Shown here in pieces: positions 11,494 through 23,107 of a stretch of 64,000 bases of DNA. The stretch's first letter is position 1; each line of letters starts with the position of its first letter. The DNA is taken from NCBI GenBank assembly GCA_963921425.1, contig OY992835.1, positions 16,430,001 through 16,494,000 on the forward strand, written 5' to 3'. The position numbers and the translations under genes are program-made. The notes below the pieces were generated by a model. The model did no database searches. It saw only the letters and a list, made by a program, of their open reading frames with translations, and was not told the DNA's origin. Origin of the DNA: Dryas octopetala. Its lineage: Eukaryota; Streptophyta; Magnoliopsida; Rosales; Rosaceae.

Positions 11494-13420
11494 ATGGCCA
11501 TGATGATCGACGATATGGATCGAATATCACAGTTGCCGGAACCCATTATGCAGCAAATCCTGTTTCGCTTGCCTGCGGAAGATGCAGTCCCTTCTTGTCC
11601 AGGACATGGCAAAGTCTCTGGAACTCACTACTTGTCTCTGATTTTGATTTTGTTATTGATCCAATTGGTGCAGATGGAACGTATGGAATTGATGGAGATC
11701 GAGAAAGGGAGTTTGTAGATCATGTTGATGAGTCCTTGAGAATACTCCATGATCAACATCATGATCAAGATCCTCAAAAGCGGATATTTAACTACTTTAG
11801 GCTGATAGGGACAAACCAATTGGCCTCTCATGTGGACCGTTGGATAAAGTTGGTCTCCAAACACCATGTCAAAAGCCTAGACCTCCACTTCATCAATAGT
11901 ACTACTGATGAAGATTCAGTACCATGGCCATGGCACAGTTTTCCTCCTACTACTATTGATGTTGGGTCATTAGTTGCATTGAGATTAAGTCATGCATTGT
12001 GTTTTGGAGAAAGCCTTATTTCAAGAGGGCACCAAGTTTAGCTGCCTAAAAGAGCTCAGTTTGTGTAATGTTGATTTGAATGGATTAGTTAGAGAGCTCC
12101 TTTCTAGATGCCCTTCTATGGAGTCCTTGGAATTCACTTCCTGCATCAACATCCAATATCTTCAACTTGGTGAATTTTCCAAGCTCCTCAAGAATGTTCG
12201 CCTTGCACTCACTGGTGGTGAAGTTTATAGGTACAAAATCGAATCACCCAATCTTCAGACTCTTGGTTATTTTCTCATGTCCCACCCTTTGGACCTTGAA
12301 GCAGTCATCTGCAGCAATTTAAAGGTGCTGTCAATGAGCACTCTTAGATGTACCATTACCATTATACTTGACGGTCTGTATCAAATCTTCGGAGCTCAAA
12401 ATCTCGACTCATCAACTCAAGATATTAACAATCATATTATATTCTGATTCCTATATAGAAGTGGTCAAGTTAGATACCCCAAAGCTTTTTTTATTATGAA
12501 TACAATTGCAGATGTGACAAAATCCCATCATCGAGTTTGTTGAATTCTATGAAGCTAGAACAAGTTTATATTAACTTAAGTTCTACACATGATATGTCTC
12601 TTGACACTTCATGGTTTCTCAAATTGCGAAAAGGTCTTGGAAACGAGAGTTGACCTTAACGATTGAGCCTCCTTACAATATATATATATATATATATACA
12701 TATATATTGCGCTTCTCAATTAATTCATTATTGTCACCTTATTATTCATGTAATTGTATTTCTCACCTTATTGTTTTTCCAAAATGTGTAGGTCAATTTT
12801 TCTCTAGAAAAATTACAAGAAGAAAATTTCTTTTCACCTAATTCTATAGGCAAGAATTTATCATTGAAAAATATTCCATTAGCACAAGATGATACGTACA
12901 TCACTTATTGATGGCTTACTTTGGAGTTGTCATCCAAGCACCCTATCTGTGCAAGCAAAGATAAAGGTACGTATCAATCTATTATTGAAGGCTTCCTTTA
13001 AAAAAAATTTGGAAAATTCAGTTGATTATATATGTACTATATATGTATGGAGTCCATGTTTATTTATTGATGTCGACTTTTGTGCATTAGTCAATATGCG
13101 AGAAGTTAATGTGTAAGGAAGACAATGTCCTCTGCTGCGGAGAGAGCCACATCAAGTGTTGGCGGCATTGCTTCAAGTCCATTAAAATTCAAAATCATTC
13201 TGGCACTAAAGATGGACAATCAGCACTTTATAGCGAAGATTCATCCACATTATTGACTGATCTTGAACAAGTACTTAAGGATGTCACATTTGAGCTGCAA
13301 TGGGAGAGTGATGAGGCTATTTGTATTAACAGATCCGTTTGCAATATCTCCATCTGTATTGTGCTTTCACTTTCAGTGGCAGCAGGCTGCCTGTTATATT
13401 TAAAGGGAAAGAAGTACTGA
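11494..13420 (+). pseudogene. F-box/LRR (FBD-like) gene copy 1, frameshifted
   Basis: Starts at ATG 11494 with an F-box segment (MDRISQLPEPIMQQILFRLP) and would encode a plant F-box/LRR protein, a substrate adaptor of SCF ubiquitin ligases. Compared with copy 2 at 16726, about 7 bp are missing near 11590 right after LPAEDAV. The F-box then continues in another frame (RTWQSLWNSL, from 11598). A second frame change lies near 12028, after which LRR-like sequence (FSCLKELSLCNVDLNGLVREL) runs to a stop at 12447. Degenerate remains follow: IDGLLWSCHPSTLSV near 12900, then a last exon from about 13088 with a Cys/His-rich module (CKEDNVLCCGESHIKCW). Two frameshifts argue for a pseudogene. An assembly error is possible but less likely, because downstream exons are also degraded. 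Confidence 0.8.
12676..12710. repeat. (AT)n microsatellite
   Basis: An alternating TA tract inside F-box copy 1, at the position of its first intron. A similar (AT)n tract lies at about 13573-13595. Confidence 0.8.
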
Positions 13421-13599
13421 TGAGAGGATGATATAGTTAGTATTTAAATAAAGAAGTACGTACTGAGATGATGATGGGTAGTATTTTATAGAACAGAAAT
13501 TGAAATTGAAATTTGGAAATTGATGTTGTTTACCCCCAACTATTTTTAATTCAACATGAACGATTTAGTTGATATATATATATATATATATATATGTAC

Positions 13600-13740
13600 C
13601 ATGCTTCTTATTGATGATTTATGTGCTTTTCAGGTCATATAAGAGAAGTTAATAATGTGTAGGGAAGAAAATCTCCTCTGCTGTGGAGACAACAACATCA
13701 AATGCCTTAAGATTTAAAGCTTTTATGGTACTAATTAATG
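13600..13740 (+). pseudogene. F-box 3'-terminal exon fragment
   Basis: A partial second copy of the terminal exon of the adjacent F-box gene. A TTTTCAG-type acceptor near 13632 is followed by sequence close to 13095-13160 (GAGAAGTTAAT, TGTGTAGGGAAGAAAATC, CTCTGCTGTGGAGA), including the bases coding the Cys-rich module. It is truncated after the CATCAAATGCC stretch. It is a duplicated, non-functional exon. Confidence 0.65.
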
Positions 13741-13959
13741 TTTTGCAATAAATATTTATCATCTTGTTGGCTATTTACACATCTTGAAGAAGTTTAATTA
13801 GGGACACCACAAGAAATAAACCCTATGGTGTCTGGTCATTGGGGCTAGATATTCAATTGTCTCATTTGTTTCTCTTTTTGGATAATATATTTAAATGAAA
13901 TAAGTTGGTTTATGTTTATGCTATTGATTACGCTTAAGCGTATGAGTGTGGGGGTGTGA

Positions 13960-16540
13960 TAGAAATGACTTGAGAAACTCTAGAGTATGACTTGAAATGT
14001 TACTAGGTACAATTTGAAATGCACCAAATAAGGATATTAACATTTAAAATACCTAGATATATGAATTAAAATTTTTAAGGAACGACTTGGCATGACTTAA
14101 GCAAAAAACGACTTAAGAAACTCTAAGGTATAACTTAGGTTGCGTCAAGATATGACTTGAAATATCACTAGATACAATTGAAAATGCACATAGGGTATAA
14201 AAATTAAAAATCTATCGAGTTACAAACTGAAATTTTTAAAAAATGACTTGAGATGCCTTAAGCAACGACTTGAGATGTCATAATAAACGACTTGAGAAAC
14301 TCTAAGGTAAGACTTAGGTTGCGTTAAGACATGACTTGAGATGTCACTAGATACAATTTGAAATGCACCTAGTGTATAAACATTAAAAATCTCATGAGTT
14401 ACGAACTAAAATTTTTGAAGAACGACTTAGGATGCCTTAAGGAACGACTTCAGAAACTTTAGGGTATGACTTTGGAAGTGTCAAAACATGAATTAGGATG
14501 TCACTAGGTACAATGTGAAATACAAAAAGGGTATAAACATTTAAAATCCTTCGAGTTACGAACTGAAATTTTCAACAAACGACTTGAGATGCCCTAAGGA
14601 ACGACTGTAGATCGATGTCCTAAGCAACGACTTGAGAAACTCTAGGATATGACTTGAGTTGCGTCAAGACATAACTTAAAATGTCACTAGGTACAATTTG
14701 AAATGCACTAAAGGTATAAACATTAAAAATATTCCCTCGAGTTAAGAACTGAAATTCTCTAGGGATGACTTGGGATACCCAAAGGAATGACTGAAGATGT
14801 CCTATGGAACGATTTCAGAAACTCTAGAGTATAACTTTGAAAGCGTCAAAACATGACTTGAAATGTCACTGGGTACAATTTGAAATGCACAGAGTTTAAA
14901 CATTTAAAATCCCTTGAGTTATGAAATGAAATTTTCAAAGAACGACCTGAGATAGCCTAAGGAACGACTTGAAAAACTCTATGATATGACTTAAGAAGCG
15001 TCAAAACATCACTTAGAATGTGACTAAGTAATATTTGAAATGCACCAAGGGTATAAATATTTAAAATACCTCGAAGTACAAATAGAAATTCTCAAAGAAC
15101 GACTTGGATGCCCTAAGGAATGACTTGAGATGTCTAAAAGTACGACATGACAAACTCTAGAGTATGACTTGGGAAACGTCAAAACATGACTTGAAATGTT
15201 ACTAGGTACAATTTGAAATGCACCAAAGGTATACACATTAAAAATCTCTCGACTTACAAACTAAATTTTTTAAAGAACGACTTAGGATGCCCAAAGGAAC
15301 GACTTAGGATGCCGAAAGGAACGACTTGAGATGTCTTAAGGAACGACTTCAGAAACTCTAGTGTATGACTTTGGAAACATCAAAACATGACTTGAGATGT
15401 CACTATGTACAATTTGAAATGCACCAAGGGTATAAACATTTTAAATTCTTCGAGTTACAAAATGAAATTTTCAACGAACAACGTGGAATGCCCTAAGAAA
15501 CGACTGCAGATACCCTAAGCAACGACTTGAGAAACTCTAGTGTATGACTTGAGTTGTGTCAAGAAATGACTTGGAATGTCACTCGGTACAATTTAAAATG
15601 CACCAAGGGTATAAACATTAAAAATATTCCCTCAAGTTACAAATTTAAATTGTCAACGAACGACTTTGGATGCCCTAAGGAACGACTTCAGAAACTCAAG
15701 GGTATGACTTTGGAGACGTCAAAACATGACTTGAAATGTTACTGGGTACAATTTGAAATGCACAAAGGGTTTAAACATTTAAAATTCCTCGAGTTACAAA
15801 CTGAAATTTTCAAAGAACGACTTGAGTTGGTTTAAGGAACGACTTGAGTTGCCCTAAGGAACGACTTGAGTTGCCCTAAGGAACGACTTGAGTTGACCTA
15901 AAGAACGCCTTGAGAAATTCTAAGATATGACTTGGGAAACAACAAAACATACTTGGAATGTCACTAGGAAAAATTTGAAATGCACCAAGGGTATAAACAT
16001 TTAAAATACCTCGAGGTATATATGAACATAAATTTTTAAGAAACGACTTACAATGCCCTAAAAAATAACTTCAGATACTCAAAAGCATGACTTGACAAAC
16101 TTTAGGGCATGACTTGGGATGCGTCAAAACATGACTTGAAATGTCATTAGGTACAATTTAAAATGCACCAAGGGTATAAACATTAAAAATCTATCGAGTT
16201 ACGAAAAGAAATTTGCAAAGAACTACTTGGGATGCCCTAAAGAACGACTGGAGATGCCTTAAGCAACGACTTCAGAAACTCTAGTGTATGACTTTGGAAG
16301 TGTCAAAACATGATTTGGGATGTTACTATGTACAATTTGAAATGCATCAAGAGTATAAACATTTAAAATAACTCGAGTTACGCGAATTGAAATTTTCAAC
16401 GAACGACTTGGAATGTCAAAAGAAACGACTGCATATACCCTAAGGAACTACTTGAAAAAATCTAGGGTATGACTTTGGAAGCGTTAAAACATGACTAAAT
16501 GTCACTAGATACAATTTTAAATGCATCAAGGAGAATAATA
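13960..16540. repeat. Satellite-like tandem array, ~180-bp unit, about 15 copies
   Basis: A diverged tandem array between the two F-box pseudogenes. The landmark GGTACAATTTGAAATGCACC recurs near 14008, 14173, 14352, 14509, 14692, 14873, 15029, 15207, 15408, 15587, 15747, 15969, 16152, 16331 and 16510. Spacings are 156-222 bp, most often 178-183. Each unit also carries, in order, ACGACTTGAGAAACTCTA, GTATGACTT, GCGTCAAAACATGACTTG, the landmark, GGGTATAAACATTTAAAAT, CTCGAGTTACGAACTGAAAT and ACGACTTGGGATGCCCTAAG. Spacing differences come from gain or loss of an internal ~22-bp sub-repeat. There is no long open frame and no resemblance to a CRISPR array or rDNA spacer. The period is near nucleosome length, like many plant satellites. 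Confidence 0.92.
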
Positions 16541-16725
16541 GGCCAATAGCCCAACTGGGTAGTTGGTAAGCCCAATCGGATACACCAAAAAAATTTTTCA
16601 AGAATCCTATATAGCAAGCCTAGGGTTCGAAAAATATATATAGAGTTGTAAACTTATTACTAAAGGAGCAAATTATAATATGAGTAGTGCTCTTTGTTTC
16701 TCCGTAGAAAGTCTTCCCACCCTAG

Positions 16726-18679
16726 ATGGGCATCATTCATCATCAACACGAACCATATGCCATGATATTAATCGACGCTATGGATCGAATATCTCAGTTG
16801 CCAGAACCCATTATGCAAAAAATCCTCTTTCGCTTGCCTGCAGAAGATGTAATTCGTATGAGCTTTTTGTCCAAAACATGGCAAAGTCTATGGAACTCAC
16901 TACCTGTCTCCAATTTTGATTTCAATTTCAATCAAATCAATGGAGATCGTAAAAGGAAAAGGGATTCAACATCAAACAAGCTAGCCTGTTACTAGGGTTG
17001 ACGAGTCCTTGAGAATACTCCACGAACGTGAAGATCAAAAAAGATAATTCACTTTAGACTTAAAGGGTCGACACTTCGCTATAAAAAGAAGGGTTACTCT
17101 CATTTGGACCGTTGGATAAAGTTGGTCACCAAAAACAACTATGTTAGAGTGATAGACCTCGACCTATCCGATATTAACAAACTAACCCCGCCAAGGTACA
17201 GTTTTCCTCCTACTACTTTTGATGTTGGGTCCTTAGTTAAATTGAGTTTGAGTTTTTGTACTTTGGACAAAGTCTAATTCAAAAGGGAGATTTAGCTGCC
17301 TAAAAGAACTCCACTTGTTTTGGGTTGATTTGAATGGATCAGTAGTGGGGGAGCTCCTTTCTAGATGCCCTTCTTTGGAGATTTTGAGATTCGTTTGCTG
17401 TGTCAACATAGATATCTTCACCTTTGTGAACTTATTCCCAAGCTCAAGAATGTTAGCCTTTTACAAGTGGGTCTTGCTGATAGTGAGTATTATAGCTATA
17501 GGTACAAGATTGAAGCATCCAATCTTCAAACTCTTAGTTATTTTGCCAGATCCAGCCTTTTGGACCTTGAAGCAGTCAACTGCTCTAACTTAAAAAAGTT
17601 GACAGTGTCCCCTCGCACTAATACCATAATTACAAACCAATATATTCAGAAACTTACTTCTAAATTTCCTTTTCTGGAGGAGCTGTTCTTGCTAAAAGTA
17701 AAATTAGCGGAGATGAAAATTTCCAGTCATCAACTCAAGAAGTTAACTATAGTATTACATCATTCTAATTCTTATGTAAAGGAGGTCAACTTAGATACTC
17801 CAAATCTTGTTTCTTACAAATACAGTGGTCACCAAATCTCCACCTAGTTTTCATTGAATTCTTCGAAGCTGGAAGAAGTTTATATTGACCTAAATTATAT
17901 ATATTCTACGCCTCTTCACACTTCATGGTTTCTTACGTTGCGAGAATATCTTGAAAAATTTGCGTCATGTGTAGGAATGACCTTAAGAATTGAGCCTTCT
18001 AGACATATAAGTCCCAAAGTAAGTCCACAAATTAATGCAGTTCATGAATTAATTCATGAATTTTTTCTGTTTATGTTCATATAATTGTATTTCTCACCTT
18101 ACCTGATCTTTTTAAAATATGCAGCTAGATGATCACATTTTCTTTAGAAGAATTGAGAGAAGAAGAAATTCCTCCAGTGTTGCCAAAAGTTAAGCTTTTG
18201 AAGGTAGTAAATGTTCCATCTTCACCAGATGATACATATTCTCTTATTGATGGCTTACTTTGGAGTTGTCACCCAATCACCTTATCTTTAGAACCAAACT
18301 TTCTCTATCCACGAAACAGCAAATTGATAAAGGTACGTACGTAGTTTTGCAATGTTTGGGACTGCATGGACAATCAAAGCTACTTATTATAATTTGGACA
18401 ATTAAATTAATTCATATATGTACCATGTTGTCCATGCTTATTTTGTTGATGACCTATGTTTCAGTTGATATACGACAAGTTAATTAATGTGGAAAGAAAA
18501 AAAATCACCTCTATTGTGGAGAGAGCGACATCAAATGTTGGTGGCATTGCTTGAAGTCCATTACGGTTCAAAGCTTTTCTCGTTTCGGGCAATATGGGGA
18601 CAATCAAACCATGCCATTGACTGATTTCGAAGAAGTTACGAAAATTGTTTATGAGCTACAACGGATGTTAGAGAATTAA
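16726..18679 (+). pseudogene. F-box/LRR (FBD-like) gene copy 2, disrupted
   Basis: A paralogue of the copy at 11494. The F-box region is intact (LPEPIMQKILFRLPAEDV, then FLSKTWQSLWNSLPVSNF), but the first frame stops at 16995. LRR sequence resumes in other frames (DRWIKLVTKNN near 17105; LHLFWVDLNGSVVGELLSRC near 17305), and a long clean stretch runs 17365-17847 (KIEASNLQTLSYF, LDLEAVNCSNLKKL). FBD-like sequence follows (WFLTLREYLEKFASCVGMTL). Splice sites remain recognisable: donor after about 18018, exon 18129-18332, and a last exon from about 18464 to a TAA at 18677-18679. The last exon has a ~4-bp insertion near 18482 relative to copy 1, just before its Cys/His-rich module (CGESDIKCWWHCLKSI). 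Several lesions make this a pseudogene. Confidence 0.8.
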
Positions 18680-18955
18680 TTAGGCTACTCGTATTGACAA
18701 AAGAAAAACATTCGTTAAATTATCTGTTGCAATATCTGCATCTGTATATAGTAAACTTCCATGTACTCTTTTCCAAATTTGAGTGCAAAATTTGCTCCCC
18801 ATGCATTACATATTGAGCTGAAAATTAAAAATAGAGAAGCAAAATCTGCCCTAGCAAATTATCATATATAGATCCAAATTACTCTGATTATTTTAAACTA
18901 GCTTGATCTCATTATATGTTTGACTGTGTGTGTTGCTCAGTACGTTTCTAATTAA

Positions 18956-21751
18956 TTAAGGACATATATTTGAAAACCCTGGACCCCCAAAGTAGAAATG
19001 TGATCCATAAACTGGGGTTCTCTTTTGAACAGCGAGACTGTAGCATGAAGGCTTTGTGACATATGTCAAAAGGTTCTCAGGATCTTTGTTGGTTGTAGTG
19101 CCTGCAGAGGCGTCAAGTATGCCATAGTATTGGAGATTGCGCATAAAGCTTGCTCTGCCATGCCCTTCACTTGGAAAATGACCACTCCCCATTTGAGTTG
19201 ATGTGTGGCGACCCTGAGCTTGTAAATTCACAATCTCCCCACCCCAACTAACGATGTCAGCACCCCCTTTTAGACTTTGCAAGATGGTGTCTGGCCAGTA
19301 TCCTAATACTTCTTTTCCCACTTGAAGCCACCAATGTCCACTTTGTATGTTCTGAAACATGGAATCAAATTATATAAGTTGCTTATATTGTCCGACTATG
19401 AATCTTATACTTTACTAACTAGCTAGGTTGATTCTTAATTGAATGTATAGCTTAGAGTCTAAATTTACAGTGTTAGTAAGGCCAGAAAACGTTAGCTTAT
19501 ATAATAGAGTTAGTGTACGTAGCTAGGAGTGATTAATATATAATTTCCTATATATGTGAATCAAAATGCAAATCAGGAAATTAAATTTTTTTTTTTTTGC
19601 CAAATAATTTCGCATATTATATGGTGTCAAACTGTTAATATGTAGACCATTAAACAAATAAATTTTACTTCATTTTATGGTGATTGATTAACAATTTAGT
19701 AATATAACATTTCACATCACTCATTTACCTTGTATATGTTTATGAATATATCATATTGCTTCCCGTTGTAGATGGAAATAGGTCTTATCACAGCACCGAG
19801 GGCGAATTTTCTGCTTATTTGGACGAAACCAGGACATTGAAGATTGTAGCAACCAGTTCGGTAACCATTACCCTAAAGAACACGTACAGAGGCCAGTATT
19901 ATGTATAGAAGTGACTTAGATTTATCTACATTATATATATATATATATATTATTTATAGTGCACACATAAACACAATGCTTACAGAGACGTGATACTTGT
20001 TAAGAAATAAATGAAATTCACAACCATCTCAAAGATATCATTTAAGTCAAGATCAAATATAGAGTTATACATCAATAACGTAATTAGGTGGTGAAGAGGA
20101 AACTTACAGTCCAAAATGCAAACAACCTTGTTTGCTTGTCTCGCGAATTCATCTATATGGAAACAACCAAATTATTAATTGTTAAATTTTAATGTAGACG
20201 GCTTGAATTGTTGAAACACAATATAATTAATTATGATCATAAATTTTGATTTCAATAAAGATTAATTTAATTTGAAACTAAATATAAAAATGTAGAAGAA
20301 AAACTAATTATCTTTAATTTCTTGGAGGAATTAGTTGGCTAAAACACTTACAATCCACCCAGCTTCTACAGTGCTCAAGGCTTGGCCCTGACCTCCCACA
20401 ACCCATATTTGGGCTATGCTGTTTTCTTGATCAAATGATTTAGGGCTCCATACGTTCAAACTTGCGCGTGCTCCATAGTAATTGCCACCGGTCAAACTAA
20501 CTTGGGCATACTAAATAATAAAAATAATAAGAATTTAGTCATAATATATGTAAATTTTTTTTTGGGTGACTATGTATAATTGGCTGTTCAATTTAGTGAT
20601 TTTTCATGGAAAATGCTTAATACCCCGATTATTATTAATTTCCAACTTCACGTGGGGGTTTGAAAAAAGGTTGCGAGGGTTTGTTCTAGTAATTTTCTAT
20701 TTAAATTATTGATTATTTTTTGTCGGAATTTAAATTTATTGATTGAATATTAAAGAATGCTTTAAATTTAAAGTTGGTCGATGTGCTACCTCATGACCAC
20801 GAGCAGGGATGAACTCAAGGTTGGTGCGGTTAAATTGTGGGATGGATTTGGAGGCAGCATGATCAAATGCCTGTGTTCGTACAATTGGGATTGTTCCTTC
20901 GGGGCACTCTCCATTCTGTTGCCAATCTTGAAAGATCTCATCACCTTCATAACTTTCCGTTTCATTACTTGGATATGATGGTTGCAGCTATTTAAAAAAA
21001 ACAAAAAAAACCAATACAATGTTAGATTTCAACTGCCCAAATTTAATACTAACACGTTAGTATTTGCTAAGATGAATGAAACTGTTTATACCACATTTAT
21101 TAACTGTATTACTGAATGGCTCTTTGCCTTGATAAAAAAAAAAAAAATGTATTACTGATCAAATCTCTCGCAAAACTATGTTGGAGTGGATTTTATCTTT
21201 GTAAGAAATGTAATAGTAACAACGATCATTTTATATATATACATTTTTGCATGTGAATGAATATTATTGTAAGGGATGTATCAACAATATATAATATAGT
21301 AACCCGGCCTAAATATTCAACACACACCTGAACAATGAGTCTAATCAATTAGGAATTAAAGAAGAAACCTGTACAGTGTGATTTTTGAGAAGTGGGTGAT
21401 TAAGAGCAGGTTGTTTATAGATATCAACACAATCTATCACATCACCCCCATCGCCCTGCAAAAAAAAATCAGACACTCTCAAAGTCTCAATTCAAAAGTG
21501 AAATGGAATATATATTAACAAAAATGGCTGAATTAAATTTTTTTGAAATGCTAGAAAATTAATGGGAAAGGCAATACGGTTATAGTGCGTAGCATTTGAA
21601 CCTTTATAGTTTTGATGACTGCTTTGTTGTCCTTCACTGTTTCATCAATTGTTCTGCAATCAACAAATTCAGTGCTCAATGTGAAAATAATTACTGCTAA
21701 AATGAAAATGCAGCTGCCTCTCACTTTGGTGTAACAGTTCCCAGTTGCCAT
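18956..21751 (-). CDS. Neprosin-domain protein A (putative secreted glutamic peptidase)
   Basis: Seven exons read on the minus strand: 21751-21602, 21455-21369, 20987-20790, 20510-20352, 20152-20108, 19872-19729 and 19351-18956. All introns are GT-AG and phase 0, giving 392 residues. An N-terminal hydrophobic segment (about 13-26, CIFILAVIIFTLS) looks like a signal peptide. Next comes the pro-region (DCVDIYKQPALNHPLL), then the neprosin/DUF239 core (QNGECPEGTIPI, LTGGNYYGARA, EAGW, GCYNLQCPGFVQ, GHWWLQVG, LGYWP, WGGEI, MGSGHFPSEGHG, FYFGGPG). Glu in EAGW and WGGEI are the likely catalytic pair by analogy with Nepenthes neprosin, a prolyl-cleaving glutamic peptidase; this is an inference. The frame is open, but a copia element sits about 41 bp upstream of the ATG and separates the gene from its promoter, so expression is doubtful. 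Confidence 0.88.
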
Positions 21752-21786
21752 GTTATTGAATAGATATTTGAAAACTCTGCAAAGGT

Positions 21787-21792
21787 TGATGA
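21787..21792. other. Target-site duplication of the copia element (left)
   Basis: TGATGA immediately precedes the 5' LTR and is repeated at 26730-26735 after the 3' LTR. A 5-bp duplication is normal for Ty1/copia; one extra matching base is probably chance. Removing one copy plus the element gives a sequence colinear with the 5' flank of neprosin B near 34929. Confidence 0.85.
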
Positions 21793-22118
21793 TGTTGGAA
21801 GTAAAGCTTCCACTGATTCTCGGGTCTGATTTTAGCTCAGCAGCCTAGTAATGCTGATGTGGTATTTTAGTAAGTTTCATTAAATGATGTAATAGAGTAT
21901 GACAGTTGGCATTGTGTGATTGATCAAGTGTGTGTGTGGAGTGAGTGAGGTAATAGGCTCACGCATCTCATTCAGTTTTGTAACAGAATTGCAATCATGA
22001 ATATAAGAACACACCCTCAACGTGAGTAAGCTATTGTGAGCTACTCCATTTTTACACAGCTCTGTTTTTCCCTTTCCTTCCTTAACAAAATGTCACTAAG
22101 AAATCAGTAAAATCAACA
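21793..22118 (+). repeat. 5' LTR of copia element
   Basis: Begins TGTTGGAAGTAAAGC and ends AAAATCAACA. It should contain the pol II promoter and polyadenylation signals of the element; AATATAAGAACAC near 22000 is a candidate TATA-type region. Confidence 0.95.
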
Positions 22119-22131
22119 TGGTATCAGAGCC
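22119..22131 (+). other. Primer-binding site (initiator tRNA-Met type)
   Basis: TGGTATCAGAGCC starts directly after the 5' LTR. This is the usual plant copia primer site, complementary to the 3' end of initiator methionine tRNA. Confidence 0.95.
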
Positions 22132-22222
22132 ATGGCTTCGATCTTGAGCTGGGCGTGTTACTGTGATTGAGTGATTGAAAGTTTTACAACAAACTGAAGA
22201 AAACACAAGGATTCCTTCAGAA

Positions 22223-23107
22223 ATGTCTGGATCTGGCAGCATGGAGCTACGAGCTCCAGTGTTTGATGGAACAGAATTTGATTATTGGAAGGTGAGAATG
22301 GTAACAATTTTCAAGTCTCAAGGACTTTGGAAGCTGGTTGAGAAAGGGATCACAGTCCCTGACTCTAAGAAGAAGAAGAAAGATGGAGAAGCTGGAGGTG
22401 CTGAAGAAGACGATGAGATCAGTGCCTATGTTGAGGACCAGAACATGAAAGATGCCAAAGCACTTGGAATCATTCAAGGAGCTGTATCAAAGACAATCTT
22501 CCCTCGAATTGTGAATCAAGAGACAGCAAAAGGAGCTTGGGATTTGCTGCAAAAGGAATACCATGGGGATGAACAAGCCAGATCTGTGAAGCTACAAGGT
22601 TTGCGCAAGGAGTTTGAATACATGAAAATGAAAGATAATGAATCTCTTCCTGCATATTTTAGTCGTTTCTTTGATCTAACTAATCAAATGGAAAAGTATG
22701 GTGAGATTATGTCACATCAGAGATTGGTTCAAAAGGTTTTAATAAGTTTAACTAAAACCTATGATCCAATGTGTGTGATAATTGAAAGAACTGTTGATAT
22801 GAATACAGTATCTGTGCATGAGGTAGTTGCATCTCTTAAAAGTTATGAGGTGAGACTGAGTAGGCATGAAGAGGATGATGAGAATTCTGAAAAGGCTTTT
22901 GCTAGCATGAGCATTGGTTCTAAAAATCGAAATGGCCAAGGCAGGACCTATGGCAATGATGGAGGGAAGCACAATCAAAGGGTCTGGAAAGGCAAGCCCA
23001 AGAAATGGGATAACAAGCCTACAGGAAACTCAAAGCAAGTGAGTCTCAGTGATGCAGGGAAACAAAAATGCAGAATCTGTGACAAAATGCATTTTGGAGA
23101 CTGTTGA
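22223..23107 (+). CDS. Copia gag region, ends at an in-frame TGA
   Basis: The first good ATG is at 22223 (MSGSGSMELRAPVFDG); an upstream TTG at 22175 is not a start. The 294-residue product contains the copia capsid-like (UBN2-type) region with FDYWKVRMVTIFKSQGLW and a basic tail, and ends in the Cys-rich stretch CRICDKMHFGDC followed by TGA. The same frame continues at 23108 with [20 protein letters not shown], a CCHC zinc knuckle (C-x2-C-x4-H-x4-C). Related elements normally have Trp at the TGA position, so this is probably a TGG-to-TGA change that splits gag from its RNA-binding knuckle and from pol. Confidence 0.85.
   Translation: MSGSGSMELRAPVFDGTEFDYWKVRMVTIFKSQGLWKLVEKGITVPDSKKKKKDGEAGGAEEDDEISAYVEDQNMKDAKALGIIQGAVSKTIFPRIVNQETAKGAWDLLQKEYHGDEQARSVKLQGLRKEFEYMKMKDNESLPAYFSRFFDLTNQMEKYGEIMSHQRLVQKVLISLTKTYDPMCVIIERTVDMNTVSVHEVVASLKSYEVRLSRHEEDDENSEKAFASMSIGSKNRNGQGRTYGNDGGKHNQRVWKGKPKKWDNKPTGNSKQVSLSDAGKQKCRICDKMHFGDC

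Noticed and set aside
13960-16540. Regular repeats considered as a CRISPR-like array
   Set aside because: Units are ~180 bp, diverged and contiguous, without unique spacers, and the DNA is a plant nuclear genome.
22175-22222. Upstream extension of gag
   Set aside because: It starts with TTG. The first ATG in a sensible context is at 22223.
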